64,000 nt of DNA, from assembly GCA_947488085.1 (NCBI GenBank), contig CANKYI010000001.1:2799928-2863927 (forward strand). Direction: 5' to 3'. The DNA comes from an uncultured Erythrobacter sp. GTDB taxonomy: Bacteria; Pseudomonadota; Alphaproteobacteria; Sphingomonadales; Sphingomonadaceae. Position numbers and translations under genes: made by a program. Below, one piece after another: positions 45,993-55,766 of the stretch; position 1 is the first letter of the stretch, and the number at the start of each line of letters is the position of its first letter. The notes beneath the pieces are model-generated. The model ran no database searches. It had not been told where the DNA came from and saw only the letters and a list, made by a program, of their open reading frames with translations.

Positions 45993-47315
45993 ATGAATAA
46001 ACCTCTCCAGAAATTCGCAGGGTTTGCGGCAGGTGCAATGTTGCTCGCCGAACCTGTATTGGCAGCACCTGCCGCCGTTCCGAATCCCGGCAACAATGCC
46101 TGGATGATGACCGCGACCGTGCTTGTTCTTTTGATGATTATTCCGGGTCTCACGCTGTTCTATGGCGGATTGACCCGTTCGAAAAACATGCTGTCGACCA
46201 TGACGCAAATTGGCGCCACCGCGGCATTGGCAATGTTGGTCTGGGTGATGTGGGGCTTCTCGCTCGCCTTCGGATCAACTCAAATCGAAGGCTTCCTGGG
46301 CAACTTTTTCAGCACCGGAAGTTATTTCCTCTCCGGGATGACTGCGGAAACGACGGCGGCGACATTTACGGATGAAGTCATCAGTGAATATGTATTTGTG
46401 AGCTTCCAGATGACCTTCGCTGCGATCACCGCGGCGCTGATTTTGGGCGCGACTGCGGAACGAATGAAGTTTAACGCGGTCATGATGTTCGTGCCGATTT
46501 GGCTGACCATCGTCTATTTCCCGATTGCTCATATGGTTTGGGCAGGCGACGGGCTGTTGTTCGAAGCTGGTGCGCTTGATTTTGCAGGCGGCACCGTCGT
46601 GCACATCAATGCTGGTGTTTCTGGTCTCGTTCTCGCCTATCTGCTCGGCACTCGTCGCGGCTATCCAAATGAGCCAATGCCTCCGCACAGCTTGACAATG
46701 ACGATGGTCGGCACGGGTCTTTTGTGGGTCGGTTGGTTCGGCTTTAATGCGGGCTCCGCACTAGAAGCTGATGGCTTTGCTGGCCTTGCTATGATCAACA
46801 CCTTTGTTGCCACCGCTGCTGGTGCACTCACTTGGATGGTGATTGAACGCGCTGCTGGTCACAAGGGTTCAGCATTGGGCTTTTGCTCGGGTGTTATTGC
46901 TGGCCTCGTTGCGGTTACACCTGCGGCCGGCAACAGCGGACCGTTTGGTGCGATCCTGCTCGGTATCGCTTCATCGGCTGTCTGCTACTTCTTTGTGGCC
47001 AAGGTCAAAGCCAAGTTCGGCTATGACGACTCCCTTGATGCCTTTGGCATTCACGGCATCGGCGGCATCGTTGGGGCAATCGGTACGGCAATTGTCTACC
47101 AACCGTTCCTGGGTGGCCCCGGTGACGGCTCGACCGGGATTGGCGCACAGCTTTGGATTCAAACCGAAGGCGTCCTGATCACCATTGCCTGGGCCGGAAT
47201 CGGCACTTTGATTGCGGCCTACATTGTGAAAATCGCAATCGGCTTGCGCGTCTCGGAAGAGACCGAAGTGGACGGTCTCGACATCGCCGAACATGGCGAG
47301 CGTGCCTACAATTAA
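45993..47315 (+). CDS. amtB: Ammonium transporter
   Basis: This inner-membrane ammonia/ammonium channel of the Amt family has an N-terminal signal peptide (about 1-22), then eleven helices. Typical elements are GLTLFYGGLTR, IWLTIVYFPIAHMVWAGDG, FAGGTVVHINAGVSGLV, WVGWFGFNAGSAL and DDSLDAFGIHGIGG, which carries the second conserved pore His. The length of 440 residues is normal. It is 17 bases after glnK. Confidence 0.96.
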   Translation: MNKPLQKFAGFAAGAMLLAEPVLAAPAAVPNPGNNAWMMTATVLVLLMIIPGLTLFYGGLTRSKNMLSTMTQIGATAALAMLVWVMWGFSLAFGSTQIEGFLGNFFSTGSYFLSGMTAETTAATFTDEVISEYVFVSFQMTFAAITAALILGATAERMKFNAVMMFVPIWLTIVYFPIAHMVWAGDGLLFEAGALDFAGGTVVHINAGVSGLVLAYLLGTRRGYPNEPMPPHSLTMTMVGTGLLWVGWFGFNAGSALEADGFAGLAMINTFVATAAGALTWMVIERAAGHKGSALGFCSGVIAGLVAVTPAAGNSGPFGAILLGIASSAVCYFFVAKVKAKFGYDDSLDAFGIHGIGGIVGAIGTAIVYQPFLGGPGDGSTGIGAQLWIQTEGVLITIAWAGIGTLIAAYIVKIAIGLRVSEETEVDGLDIAEHGERAYN

Positions 47316-47399
47316 TCAACCAGTTTGGCGGGGGGAGACACTTTCCTCTTCTCTCTCCCCGCCTACCGACGTTCCTCCTGCGAACGAATAAACTTAGTT

Positions 47400-47431
47400 G
47401 GGCCGAAGCATAACGCTTCGGCCCTTTTTTT
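47400..47431 (+). terminator. Rho-independent terminator of glnK-amtB
   Basis: A perfect 10-base-pair stem (GGGCCGAAGC / GCTTCGGCCC) with an ATAAC loop is followed by seven T residues. A weaker G-rich hairpin (47327-47363) without a T-run lies between it and amtB. Confidence 0.92.
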
Positions 47432-47472
47432 CCTTGGTTGGAGGGGTGTTCCCCCGGATTGGGGTGCGTGGA

Positions 47473-49053
47473 CTAAGAAGCTTTGATGAATTCTGCGCAG
47501 CGCTCACCAATCATAATGCTAGGCGCGTTGGTGTTGCCGCTCACAATCTTCGGCATCACGCTAGCATCAGCGATCCAAAGGCCATCGAGGCCATTCACTT
47601 TGAGCGTTGGATCTACAACGGCGTCTGCGTCGCCTCCCATCCGGCAGGTACCAACAGGGTGATAGACGGTATCGGCTCGCTCCCGGATCAGCCCATCAAG
47701 CGCAGCATTATCATTGAGGTCGACGGGATGGCGGTCGGTCGGCCCGTACGCTTGCAATGGCGGTGTATCGACGATGCGATGCGATAAGCGAACCCCTTCG
47801 CGTAGAACCGCAATGTCGCGATCATCATCAAGGAAGTTGGGATCGATAACTGGCGCGGCAGCGGCATCATCAGAGCCAAGTCGCACAGTCCCTCGGCTTT
47901 CAGGGCGCAGCACGCAAGCATGAAGCGAAAAGCCATAGCCTTTCACATTCTCGCGGCCATGATCCTCCAACACCGCAGGCACGAAATGCCATTGCACATC
48001 GGGCGCAGGTGCATCGTTTGTAACTGTCCAAAACCCTCCAGCCTCTGCATAGGGTGTGGTCATCGCGCCGGTTCGCTTGCGCCGATGCTGAAGGATCGCG
48101 CCTGCCATTCTTAACGTGCCTTTCAACGTTCCGCCAATTGGCACATCACTTTCGGTCTGCCAGCCAGAAACATAGTCGATATGGTCTTGCAGGTTGGCAC
48201 CGACCTCAGGGCGGTCGAGCACGACATCGATGCCCTGTTCCTTCAGATGTGCGCCCGGTCCAATACCAGACAGCATCATGATCTGAGGGCTGTTAAACGC
48301 ACCTGCGGACAGAACGACGCCGTGGCGAGCATAGATCATCTCGCTTCCTTTGCCGCGGCGGATCTGCACACCGGTGACCCGGCCCTGTTCTATCACAAGT
48401 CGTTCAACGAGAGTGTTCGTGCGGATTGCGAAATTGCCCTGCGCGCGCAACGGCTCAACATAGGCTCGCGCCGCCGACCAGCGTTCACCATCGCGCTGGG
48501 TCACTTGATAAAGGCCAAAGCCATCCTGGCGCTCGCCGTTAAAATCATCATTGCCGCGCAACTGGAGGGCAGCCGCAGCCTCGACGAAGGCCTTGCTAGT
48601 GGGATTCGCATAGCTCTGATCTGAGACAAACAATGGTCCACCAGCGCTATGATAATCATTCGCACCGCGCTCGTTGGCTTCGGCTTTTTTGAAGAAAGGC
48701 AGCACATCGTCATAGGCCCAGCCTGTGCAGCCCATGGCAGCCCAATTGTCATAATCCCACGCATTGCCGCGAATATAGACCATTCCATTGATAGCGGACG
48801 ATCCACCAAGTCCTTTGCCTCGGGGCTGGTAGCCAGCGCGTCCGTTTAATCCCTTCTGCGGGACAGTGTCGTATTTGTAGTTTGCCGAGTTGCGGATGAA
48901 GGGCATGAAACCCGGCGTTTTGATCATGATATTGTCATTGCGCCCGCCAGCCTCCAGCAAGCAAACGCGGCGCGTCCCGTCGACTGCTAATCGCCCTGCA
49001 ACTGCGCTACCGCCGCTGCCGCCACCGATGACGATGTAATCAAAACTTTCCAT
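47473..49053 (-). CDS. GMC-family FAD-dependent alcohol oxidoreductase
   Basis: This 526-residue flavoprotein of the glucose-methanol-choline family resembles choline dehydrogenase and long-chain alcohol dehydrogenases such as AlkJ. The FAD motif [13 protein letters not shown] is at residues 11-23. [19 protein letters not shown] is GMC signature 1, and signature 2 is [16 protein letters not shown]. The active-site His lies in [10 protein letters not shown], with a second His-to-Asn pair in GNTNAPS. It follows a membrane hydroxylase by 23 bases, so oxidation of an alcohol made by that enzyme is a reasonable guess. Confidence 0.9.
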   Translation of the reverse strand: MESFDYIVIGGGSGGSAVAGRLAVDGTRRVCLLEAGGRNDNIMIKTPGFMPFIRNSANYKYDTVPQKGLNGRAGYQPRGKGLGGSSAINGMVYIRGNAWDYDNWAAMGCTGWAYDDVLPFFKKAEANERGANDYHSAGGPLFVSDQSYANPTSKAFVEAAAALQLRGNDDFNGERQDGFGLYQVTQRDGERWSAARAYVEPLRAQGNFAIRTNTLVERLVIEQGRVTGVQIRRGKGSEMIYARHGVVLSAGAFNSPQIMMLSGIGPGAHLKEQGIDVVLDRPEVGANLQDHIDYVSGWQTESDVPIGGTLKGTLRMAGAILQHRRKRTGAMTTPYAEAGGFWTVTNDAPAPDVQWHFVPAVLEDHGRENVKGYGFSLHACVLRPESRGTVRLGSDDAAAAPVIDPNFLDDDRDIAVLREGVRLSHRIVDTPPLQAYGPTDRHPVDLNDNAALDGLIRERADTVYHPVGTCRMGGDADAVVDPTLKVNGLDGLWIADASVMPKIVSGNTNAPSIMIGERCAEFIKAS

Positions 49054-49076
49054 GATCTCTCCTCTTGGTTGGGAGA

Positions 49077-50024
49077 CTAGGCAGCTTCGTGGTCCGCTGC
49101 AATCGGGTTTCGATCAGCTACTGGATTGGTCGAGCTTCGGCGCGCGATCCAACGGGCACGGATGGTGTCGGATGTTTCTCTGCTCCCATCATGAGACCAG
49201 CCAGGTTCGCGCAAGAGATAGGACAATTTATGCCGCCACGGACTTTGCACGATGTCGCCCACCATGCCGATCCATTCATGAAAGACGGACCAGATGAGGT
49301 TGAAGCTACCCAATTGCTTGATGATCCCATAGCGGATTGGCTCGTCGGTGCGCTCTGCCTCGAATGTGCCGAACATCTTATCCCAGATGATGAAAACACC
49401 GGCATAATTGCGGTCGAGATAGCGCGGATTGGTCGCATGATGAACGCGGTGATGGCTGGGTGTGTTCATCACCGCCTCAAACCATCGCGGCATGCGATCA
49501 ATCGCCTCAGTATGGATCCAGAATTGATAGATCAGATTGAACCCGCCAGCGATAGCGATCATGGCCGGGTGAAAGCCCAATAGGATCAGGGGCAGCGCAA
49601 ACAAAATGCCGAAGGTGAAGGACCCTGTCCATGTCTGACGCAGGGCGGTGGAGAGATTGTAGTGCTGGCTGGAATGGTGGTTCACATGGGCGGCCCACAT
49701 CCAGCGAATGCGGTGCCCTGCTCGGTGAACCCAGTAATACTTGAGATCATCAAGCACAAAGCACAAAGGCCAAGCCCACCAAACGCTCCACCATTCTGCG
49801 CCAAAATCGAACAGGCGATATTCGTAAGCTGCGATAAAGACATAGAGCGCGAACCCGCCAAACAGCGCGCCTGCGGCAGTCGACCCCAAACCGAGGCAAA
49901 GGCTTACCAGCGTATCCATCGGCTCATAGGCGTCGGGTGCTCGCAGCCGTGACCAGACCATTTCGATCAGGACAGCGATGACGAAGAACGGCACGGCATA
50001 TTGGGTGGGCGAGAAATCAGGCAT
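49077..50024 (-). CDS. Fatty acid hydroxylase / sterol desaturase family protein
   Basis: This integral membrane di-iron oxygenase has 315 residues. The eight-His pattern is visible: HRAGH, then HVNHHSSQHYN and HHRVHHATN, with the last Asp/His in IWDKMFGTFEAE. Several helices flank the His clusters. Family members hydroxylate or desaturate lipids, sterols, hopanoids or carotenoids; I cannot tell which here. It is in one unit with a small membrane protein upstream and a GMC oxidoreductase downstream. Confidence 0.9.
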   Translation of the reverse strand: MPDFSPTQYAVPFFVIAVLIEMVWSRLRAPDAYEPMDTLVSLCLGLGSTAAGALFGGFALYVFIAAYEYRLFDFGAEWWSVWWAWPLCFVLDDLKYYWVHRAGHRIRWMWAAHVNHHSSQHYNLSTALRQTWTGSFTFGILFALPLILLGFHPAMIAIAGGFNLIYQFWIHTEAIDRMPRWFEAVMNTPSHHRVHHATNPRYLDRNYAGVFIIWDKMFGTFEAERTDEPIRYGIIKQLGSFNLIWSVFHEWIGMVGDIVQSPWRHKLSYLLREPGWSHDGSRETSDTIRARWIARRSSTNPVADRNPIAADHEAA

Positions 50025-50033
50025 CGGTAACGC

Positions 50034-50432
50034 CTATAACCGGTTGATCGCATCTGCCCAATATCCGGGGTCTACGATTGACAGTCGCACAGTGCCGAAC
50101 TGCGTTTCGCGCGGATCAATCTCGATCGCATCCACCACTTCGCACACCTTCGCTGAGCGTGTGAGCACGCGGCCTACAAATTGGTTGCCATGACGTTTGA
50201 TGACCATAATCTGACCATCAACATCACGAGCCAATGCCGCTGCCCCGCCGCGCGCGATCGCGATGCGGACGGGCGAAAAGCCGTCTTTGACTTCGTTTGC
50301 GGCATGCTGAACCGCCGCTTCGTCAGTCAGTTTTGGCGTTGTCCCAAGCCCCATCGCCCGGGCAAGCAGATAGATCGCGAGAATCGCGATGATCGACCCG
50401 CCAAATTGGATAAGAAGTGGGGGGATTTCCAT
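50034..50432 (-). CDS. Small membrane-anchored protein of unknown function
   Basis: This 132-residue protein starts with one transmembrane helix (MEIPPLLIQFGGSIIAILAIYLLARAMG shortened: about residues 5-27) and continues as a cytoplasmic domain with a likely all-beta core (RDVDGQIMVIKRHGNQFVGR and RLSIVDPGYWADAI). The start at 50432 is chosen over 50504 because the longer frame adds a Cys/Arg-rich leader that reads as non-coding. It begins an operon with the hydroxylase (nine-base gap). No family is recognised. Confidence 0.6.
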   Translation of the reverse strand: MEIPPLLIQFGGSIIAILAIYLLARAMGLGTTPKLTDEAAVQHAANEVKDGFSPVRIAIARGGAAALARDVDGQIMVIKRHGNQFVGRVLTRSAKVCEVVDAIEIDPRETQFGTVRLSIVDPGYWADAINRL

Positions 50433-50507
50433 TCTGCTTTGTTTTCCTTGACGGAGGATTGGCACGCGCTGCGATTTGCGGCAAGCTGCTAGGCAAGGAG
50501 ACAACCG

Positions 50508-51950
50508 ATGAAATTGCCTGGAAAGACCCTTGTTGCCGCTTTTGGTGTTGCGATTTTAGGGTCCGCCCCCCTTACTGCTGATAACCATGCTGCCCCTAAC
50601 CTCATTGCGGTGGTCGATGCTGACGCAGGTCGTACGGCACGAGTGGCGCAGGATTTATGGGACCTCGCCGAGCTTGGCTATCTCGAAACCGGCTCAAGCG
50701 CATTGATGCAGGCTGAGCTTGAGGGTGAGGGCTTTCAGATCGAAGCAGGCATTGCCGACATCCCGACAGCGTTTGTCGCAGAATGGGGAGAAGGCGGACC
50801 GGTCATAGCGATACTGGCCGAGATGGATGCGCTGCCCGGGATCAATCAGTCCAACTCGGCCAGCCGCGATCCGATCGAAGGCAAGGGCGCGGGCCATGCG
50901 TGTGGACACAACCTGTTCGGGGCTGGCTCACTCACGGCAGCGATAGCTGTCAAGGAATGGCTTGAGGCAACCGGGACTCCTGGTCGCATTAGGCTCTATG
51001 GCACACCAGCCGAGGAGGGCGGCTCGGGCAAGGTCTATATGACCCGCGCAGGCATGTTCGATGATGTCGATGTCGCGATCCATTGGCATGCGGATGATGA
51101 GAACAGCGCAGCGGCGCGCACCAGTCTTGCCAATCGTTCTGCCAAATTTCGCTTCACCGGCGTTTCTGCTCATGCGGCGGGCGCACCGGAGCGCGGGCGC
51201 AGTGCGTTGGATGGAGCAGAGGCTATGAACATGATGGCCAATATGATGCATGAGCATATGCCACAGGATGCGCGGATGCATTACGTGATCACCAGCGGCG
51301 GCAACGCACCTAACGTGGTTCCAGACTTTGCAGAGGTCTTTTATTATGTCCGCCACCCTGATCCGGCTGGGGTGGAGCAGATTTGGGAACGGCTCGAAAA
51401 CGCGGCGCGGGGCGCGGCGATGGGCACGGGCACGCAAGTTGAATGGGAGGTCATCCACGGCAACAACCCGCTGCTGGTCAACGAAACGCTGGCTCGCGCA
51501 ATGCACGCAAAGCTCGAAATGGTGGGAGGTGTGACCTATTCGGCTGATGAGCGCGAGTGGGCGATGGAGTTGCAGCAATCGCTGGGTGATGCTGCCAAGC
51601 CACTCTCAAGTGCCGCTCAAATACAGCCCTACAATCGCAGCCTTGGCTACGGCTCAACAGATGTTGGCGATGTCTCTTATGCGACACCGACGGTTGGTGT
51701 GCGGACAGCGACTTGGGTGCCGGGGACAAGCTCTCATAGTTGGCAGGCAGTCGCTGCAAGCGGACATTCGATTGGGCACAAAGGGGCACAGGTTGCGGCC
51801 AAAGCGATGGCCCTGATGGCGGTCGAATTGTTCACCAACCCTCAATTGCGGGCATCAGCGCGTACCGAATTTGATGCGGCGCGCGGCGAAGGCCATGTTT
51901 ATCAGTCACTTCTGGGCGATCGTGATCCGCCGCTCGACTATCGCCGTTAA
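50508..51950 (+). CDS. Exported M20-family amidohydrolase (AbgB-like)
   Basis: This metal-dependent peptidase or amidohydrolase has 480 residues with a signal peptide (LVAAFGVAILGSAPLTA). It has the M20D pattern: LAEMDALPGINQ and GHACGHNLFGAGSL with metal-binding Asp, Cys and His, then HWHADDENS, and a dimerisation lid (about 215-330). AbgB-type enzymes split p-aminobenzoyl-glutamate; others split N-acyl amino acids. The exported location is unlike AbgB, so the substrate is open. It is divergent from the membrane-hydroxylase operon. Confidence 0.85.
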   Translation: MKLPGKTLVAAFGVAILGSAPLTADNHAAPNLIAVVDADAGRTARVAQDLWDLAELGYLETGSSALMQAELEGEGFQIEAGIADIPTAFVAEWGEGGPVIAILAEMDALPGINQSNSASRDPIEGKGAGHACGHNLFGAGSLTAAIAVKEWLEATGTPGRIRLYGTPAEEGGSGKVYMTRAGMFDDVDVAIHWHADDENSAAARTSLANRSAKFRFTGVSAHAAGAPERGRSALDGAEAMNMMANMMHEHMPQDARMHYVITSGGNAPNVVPDFAEVFYYVRHPDPAGVEQIWERLENAARGAAMGTGTQVEWEVIHGNNPLLVNETLARAMHAKLEMVGGVTYSADEREWAMELQQSLGDAAKPLSSAAQIQPYNRSLGYGSTDVGDVSYATPTVGVRTATWVPGTSSHSWQAVAASGHSIGHKGAQVAAKAMALMAVELFTNPQLRASARTEFDAARGEGHVYQSLLGDRDPPLDYRR

Positions 51951-51953
51951 GGC

Positions 51954-52385
51954 TCAGCGGGCTGCCAGCATATCGATCATCGCGCGCACTGGGCTGATAT
52001 CGTAGCCTGCTGCCATGGCGGCGCGGGCGATATCATCGGGTGCCACGCCATTTTTAGCTTGGGCTAGCGACCATAGCAGTGTCGAACGCGTGCCGGAGCG
52101 GCAATAAGCAAGCATGCCCCCATCAGCATGTCCGAGTGCCTCGACCATTGCGTCCACTTGAACTTCGCTAAACCCTGAATGTCCGATTGGAATTGCGATG
52201 TATTCGAGACCAGCGGTCTTGGCGGCATTTTCGATCTCGTCACCCTGGGACGCTGAAGGGTCCTCGCCGTCAGGGCGATTGTTGACGATCACCTTCAGGC
52301 CCAAAGTCTTTGCTTCGGCAATGTCATCCAGCGTGATTTGCGGGGCGACCCAAACGGAATCGGACAGTTTCCTAAAGTCAGCCAT
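51954..52385 (-). CDS. TIGR01244 (DUF442) family phosphatase / sulfur transferase
   Basis: This 143-residue protein is in the beta-lactamase hydrolase-like (BLH) phosphatase family. The N-terminal half has KVIVNNRPDGEDPS and the active-site loop YCRSGTRS carries the nucleophile Cys and the phosphate-binding Arg. Such domains are found alone or fused to sulfide-oxidising enzymes. There is no sulfide gene next to it here. It is convergent with the M20 gene, with only three bases between the stops. Confidence 0.85.
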   Translation of the reverse strand: MADFRKLSDSVWVAPQITLDDIAEAKTLGLKVIVNNRPDGEDPSASQGDEIENAAKTAGLEYIAIPIGHSGFSEVQVDAMVEALGHADGGMLAYCRSGTRSTLLWSLAQAKNGVAPDDIARAAMAAGYDISPVRAMIDMLAAR

Positions 52386-52662
52386 CGCGCGATTTCCTCT
52401 ATTCTTTGAATAGGCGAACCATGCCGCTCACCAATACCTTTCGCAAGCCTAACCGCTTCACCGATCCATTCGAAAATGTCACAATTTCCCTCAAGATTAC
52501 AAAAGCGGGTTAAATCATTCGCATGGCGGACCTTTGTGCGCTATGTCATTGGCAGAGGATGGAATCGGTATTGCCGAACTTCATCTGCGTTTGGTGCTAA
52601 TCGTTGCCCTAGCCACCAGCGTTTCGAAGGGTCGGGCAGCGTGATAAGGTACGTACGGGACT

Positions 52663-53466
52663 ATGGGTTACGATAGGGGACGTCGGCGCGGCAAGGACAA
52701 GCGCGACGGATTCGGCGAAGATGGATTCGATCCTTTTGGCGGCGGTGGTGACGGCTTCCCGCCTCCCAGCGACTATGGAAACGATCGTGGTGGAGACCGC
52801 TATGGCGGCGGCGGTGGCGGTGATCGCTACGGCGGCGGCGGCGGTGGCGGAGGCCCACGTGGCGGAGGCGGCGGAGACCGTTTCGGCGGCGGTGGTGATC
52901 GCTTCGGCGGCGGCGGCGGTGGTCGCGGCCCTGGTGCCGGTGGTGGTGGCGGCGGCGGTTTCAACCGCATGCCCGCTCAAGTTGTTGGCACAGGCAAAGG
53001 CACAGTGAAGTTCTTCAACGGCCAAAAAGGTTTCGGCTTCATTGCTCAAGAGAGCGGCGGAGAAGACGTCTTCGTGCACATCAGTGCGGTCGAACGCGCT
53101 GGCCTCGAAGGTTTGGCCGAAGGACAAGAGTTGGAGTTCAACTTAGTGGATCGTGGCGGCAAAGTGTCGGCGCAAGACCTTCAGGTTGTTGGCGACGTGA
53201 TCGCGGCACCTGCCGCAGATAGCGGCCCACCGAAGCGTGAGCTGACTGGTGAAAAAGCGACCGGCACTGTGAAATTCTTCAACTCTATGAAGGGTTTTGG
53301 CTTTCTGGTGCGTGACGATGGTCAGCCAGATGCATTCGTGCACATCAGCGCGGTGGAGCGTTCGGGCCTGACAGCGATTAATGAAGGCGAGCGGTTTGAG
53401 TTCGACCTCGAAGTTGATCGACGTGGTAAGCACTCGGCCGTCAATCTGGTTCCAGTTCAAGACTGA
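52663..53466 (+). CDS. Double cold-shock-domain protein with Gly/Arg-rich N-terminal tail
   Basis: This RNA/DNA-binding protein of 267 residues has a disordered N-terminal region (about 1-105) dominated by Gly with Arg, Asp, Tyr and Phe (repeats such as GDRYGGGG and GDRFGGGG, like RGG boxes). Two cold-shock domains follow, at about 108-172 ([25 protein letters not shown]) and 202-266 ([24 protein letters not shown]). Double-domain CSPs occur in alphaproteobacteria, but such a long Gly-rich tail is unusual to me. The ATG has only weak upstream AAGG. A terminator follows. Confidence 0.9.
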   Translation: MGYDRGRRRGKDKRDGFGEDGFDPFGGGGDGFPPPSDYGNDRGGDRYGGGGGGDRYGGGGGGGGPRGGGGGDRFGGGGDRFGGGGGGRGPGAGGGGGGGFNRMPAQVVGTGKGTVKFFNGQKGFGFIAQESGGEDVFVHISAVERAGLEGLAEGQELEFNLVDRGGKVSAQDLQVVGDVIAAPAADSGPPKRELTGEKATGTVKFFNSMKGFGFLVRDDGQPDAFVHISAVERSGLTAINEGERFEFDLEVDRRGKHSAVNLVPVQD

Positions 53467-53524
53467 TCATTGCGACACCAATCGGCCGTTTGACCCATTG
53501 AGCGAGCGGCCTTTCAATCCTATG

Positions 53525-53558
53525 AAAAATGGCGGCTCCCGATGGGGTCGCCATTTTT
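53525..53558. terminator. Bidirectional-type terminator after the cold-shock gene
   Basis: AAAAATGGCG (53525-53534) pairs with CGCCATTTTT (53549-53558), with a CCC/GGG inner stem. T-runs on both strands would let it stop transcription either way. It lies about 60 bases after the cold-shock gene and 37 before argD. Confidence 0.88.
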
Positions 53559-53595
53559 CATTTTAGCGTATGTTTTGAATATCAAGGAAGCACCC

Positions 53596-54795
53596 ATGTC
53601 GATCAGCCCACTCATGCCTGTCTATCCTCGTTGCGGCGTGCGACCCGTGCGGGGCGAACACTGTCATCTGATCGACGAGGACGGAACCCGCTATCTTGAT
53701 TTTGCGAGTGGCATCGCGGTGAACCTGCTCGGCCATTCGCATGCAGGCCTGATCGAAGCGATCCAGCAGCAGGCCTCAACCTTGATGCATGTGTCCAACC
53801 TTTATGGCAGCCCGCAAGGTGAGCGCTTGGCACAGCAGCTGGTCGATAACACTTTCGCTGACACTGTGTTCTTCACCAATTCCGGCGCAGAGGCCGTCGA
53901 GGGCGCAATCAAGGCGGCACGCGCATATCACCAAAATGCGGGTGACCAGGGGGACAAGAACCGTTTTGAACTGATCACCTTCACTAACGCCTTTCACGGG
54001 CGGACGATGGCGACAATCAGCGCATCAAACCAAACCAAAATGCATCACGGATTTTCGCCGCTGCTGGATGGATTCAAATATGCTGAGTTTGATGATCTTG
54101 AGGCTGCAAAGGCTCTGGTTGGACCAAATACCGCGGGCTTTTTGGTCGAACCGATCCAGGGCGAGGGAGGAATTCGGCCTGCTTCTGATGGTTTCATGAA
54201 AGGCCTGCGCGCGCTGTGCGATGAGCATGATCTGATGCTCGTCCTCGACGAAGTGCAATGCGGCGTTGCCCGCACGGGCAAAATGTACGCGCATGAACAT
54301 TATGCCATTCAGCCTGACATCCTAGCCACGGCTAAGGGACTGGGTGGCGGCTTCCCACTCGGCGCTGTGATTGCCACAGAAAAAGCAGCACGTGGCATGA
54401 CGTTCGGGACACACGGCTCAACCTATGGTGGCAACCCACTCGCAATGGCGGCAGGAGGGGCGGTAATGGATGCGGTCGCGAATGAGGAGTTTCTTGCCGA
54501 AGTGACCGAAAAAGGTGAGCGGATCCGGTCGCGGTTGGAGCAATTCATCGGCAACTATCCCGATCTATTCGAGCTGGTTCGCGGCAAGGGCCTGATGCTC
54601 GGCGTCAAGATGAAAGTCGAAAGTCGGCCCTTCTTTGTCCATCTGCGAGATAATCACCAATTGCTAACAGTGGCCGCGGGTGACCAGACTTTGCGCGTCA
54701 TCCCGCCGCTGGTGATTGGCAACGCGGAGATCGATGAGTTTTTCGAAAAGCTCTCTGCTGGTGCCGCGAGCTTTAAGGTTCCGGAGCCGGTTTGA
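53596..54795 (+). CDS. argD: Acetylornithine aminotransferase
   Basis: This PLP-dependent class III aminotransferase of arginine synthesis has 399 residues. Landmarks are [46 protein letters not shown] and LVLDEVQCG with the PLP Asp. The Lys-containing stretch [14 protein letters not shown] follows. ATG 53596 has AAGGAAG five bases upstream, which decides against 53542. It overlaps argF by one base. It could also act as succinyldiaminopimelate aminotransferase. Confidence 0.95.
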   Translation: MSISPLMPVYPRCGVRPVRGEHCHLIDEDGTRYLDFASGIAVNLLGHSHAGLIEAIQQQASTLMHVSNLYGSPQGERLAQQLVDNTFADTVFFTNSGAEAVEGAIKAARAYHQNAGDQGDKNRFELITFTNAFHGRTMATISASNQTKMHHGFSPLLDGFKYAEFDDLEAAKALVGPNTAGFLVEPIQGEGGIRPASDGFMKGLRALCDEHDLMLVLDEVQCGVARTGKMYAHEHYAIQPDILATAKGLGGGFPLGAVIATEKAARGMTFGTHGSTYGGNPLAMAAGGAVMDAVANEEFLAEVTEKGERIRSRLEQFIGNYPDLFELVRGKGLMLGVKMKVESRPFFVHLRDNHQLLTVAAGDQTLRVIPPLVIGNAEIDEFFEKLSAGAASFKVPEPV

Positions 54796-55739
54796 TGGCA
54801 TTGCCCGCTACACACCGACACTTCCTAGACCTTAGCGATGCGGGAGCCGATGCGATCGCGGCTATGATTGCCGACGCGATTGACCGGAAAGCTGCTCGAG
54901 CCAAATGGCCGAAAGGGCAGGTAGACCCGGATCAACCTTTGGCTGGTCGAGTCTTGGCATTGGTATTTGAAAAGAGCTCCACTCGCACGCGCGTAAGCTT
55001 TGACATCGCTATGCGCCAACTTGGCGGCACGGTGCTGCTGCTTGAGGCGGGATCAAGCCAGCTGGGGCGAGGGGAGAGCATCGCCGATACTGCCAGAGTT
55101 CTCAGCAGAATGGTCGATGCGATCATGCTGCGAACAGACGATCACGCGAAGATCGAAGAGATGGCACGCCATGCTAGCGTACCGGTGATCAACGGTCTAA
55201 CCGACCGTTCGCACCCATGCCAAATTGTCGCTGACCTGCTGACTGTGATCGAACAGGGAAAGCCGCTGCCTGGATTGGAAGTCGCCTGGTTTGGTGATGG
55301 CAACAATGTCCTGCACTCGATCTTGGAGGCGGCTGGACTGATGAAGTTCAATGTCCGCGTCGCTACACCAGCGGGATTTGAACCTGATCCAGAATTTGTC
55401 GCTCTCGCACGCGAAGGCGGCTCGATTGTCACACTTACCAATAGTGCGAGTGATGCGGCAGCAAGAGCAGATGTGCTCGTGACCGACACATGGATCTCGA
55501 TGGGGCAAGACGCCGCTGCTGAAAAACGAGCAGCTATGGCATCCTATCAAGTTGATAGGGTTTTGATGGAGCGTGCGAAGTCGGACGCGATTTTCCTTCA
55601 CTGCCTTCCTGCTCACGTGGGTGATGAAGTGACAGAGGAAGTTTTCGAAGGACCACAATCGTGCGTTTTCCCAGAGGCGGAAAACCGCATCCATGCTCAA
55701 AAGTCTGTGCTGCTATGGAGCTTTGGCCTGCTGCAGTAG
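54795..55739 (+). CDS. argF: Ornithine carbamoyltransferase
   Basis: This enzyme makes citrulline from ornithine and carbamoyl phosphate. The carbamoyl phosphate site [11 protein letters not shown] is near residue 56; DRSHPCQ (about 133-139) and [10 protein letters not shown] (about 271) follow. The length of 314 residues is normal. The start shares one base with the argD stop (TGATG). It is directly followed by hslO. Confidence 0.96.
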   Translation: MALPATHRHFLDLSDAGADAIAAMIADAIDRKAARAKWPKGQVDPDQPLAGRVLALVFEKSSTRTRVSFDIAMRQLGGTVLLLEAGSSQLGRGESIADTARVLSRMVDAIMLRTDDHAKIEEMARHASVPVINGLTDRSHPCQIVADLLTVIEQGKPLPGLEVAWFGDGNNVLHSILEAAGLMKFNVRVATPAGFEPDPEFVALAREGGSIVTLTNSASDAAARADVLVTDTWISMGQDAAAEKRAAMASYQVDRVLMERAKSDAIFLHCLPAHVGDEVTEEVFEGPQSCVFPEAENRIHAQKSVLLWSFGLLQ

Positions 55740-55766
55740 TGCGATGGGTGGTCTTTGAGGAGCGCA

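Noticed and set aside
47327..47363. G-rich hairpin after amtB considered as a separate terminator
   Set aside because: No T-run follows; the perfect hairpin at 47400-47431 serves this purpose.
52790..52970. GGCGGC-rich tract considered as a DNA repeat element
   Set aside because: It is coding for the Gly-rich tail and the units vary.
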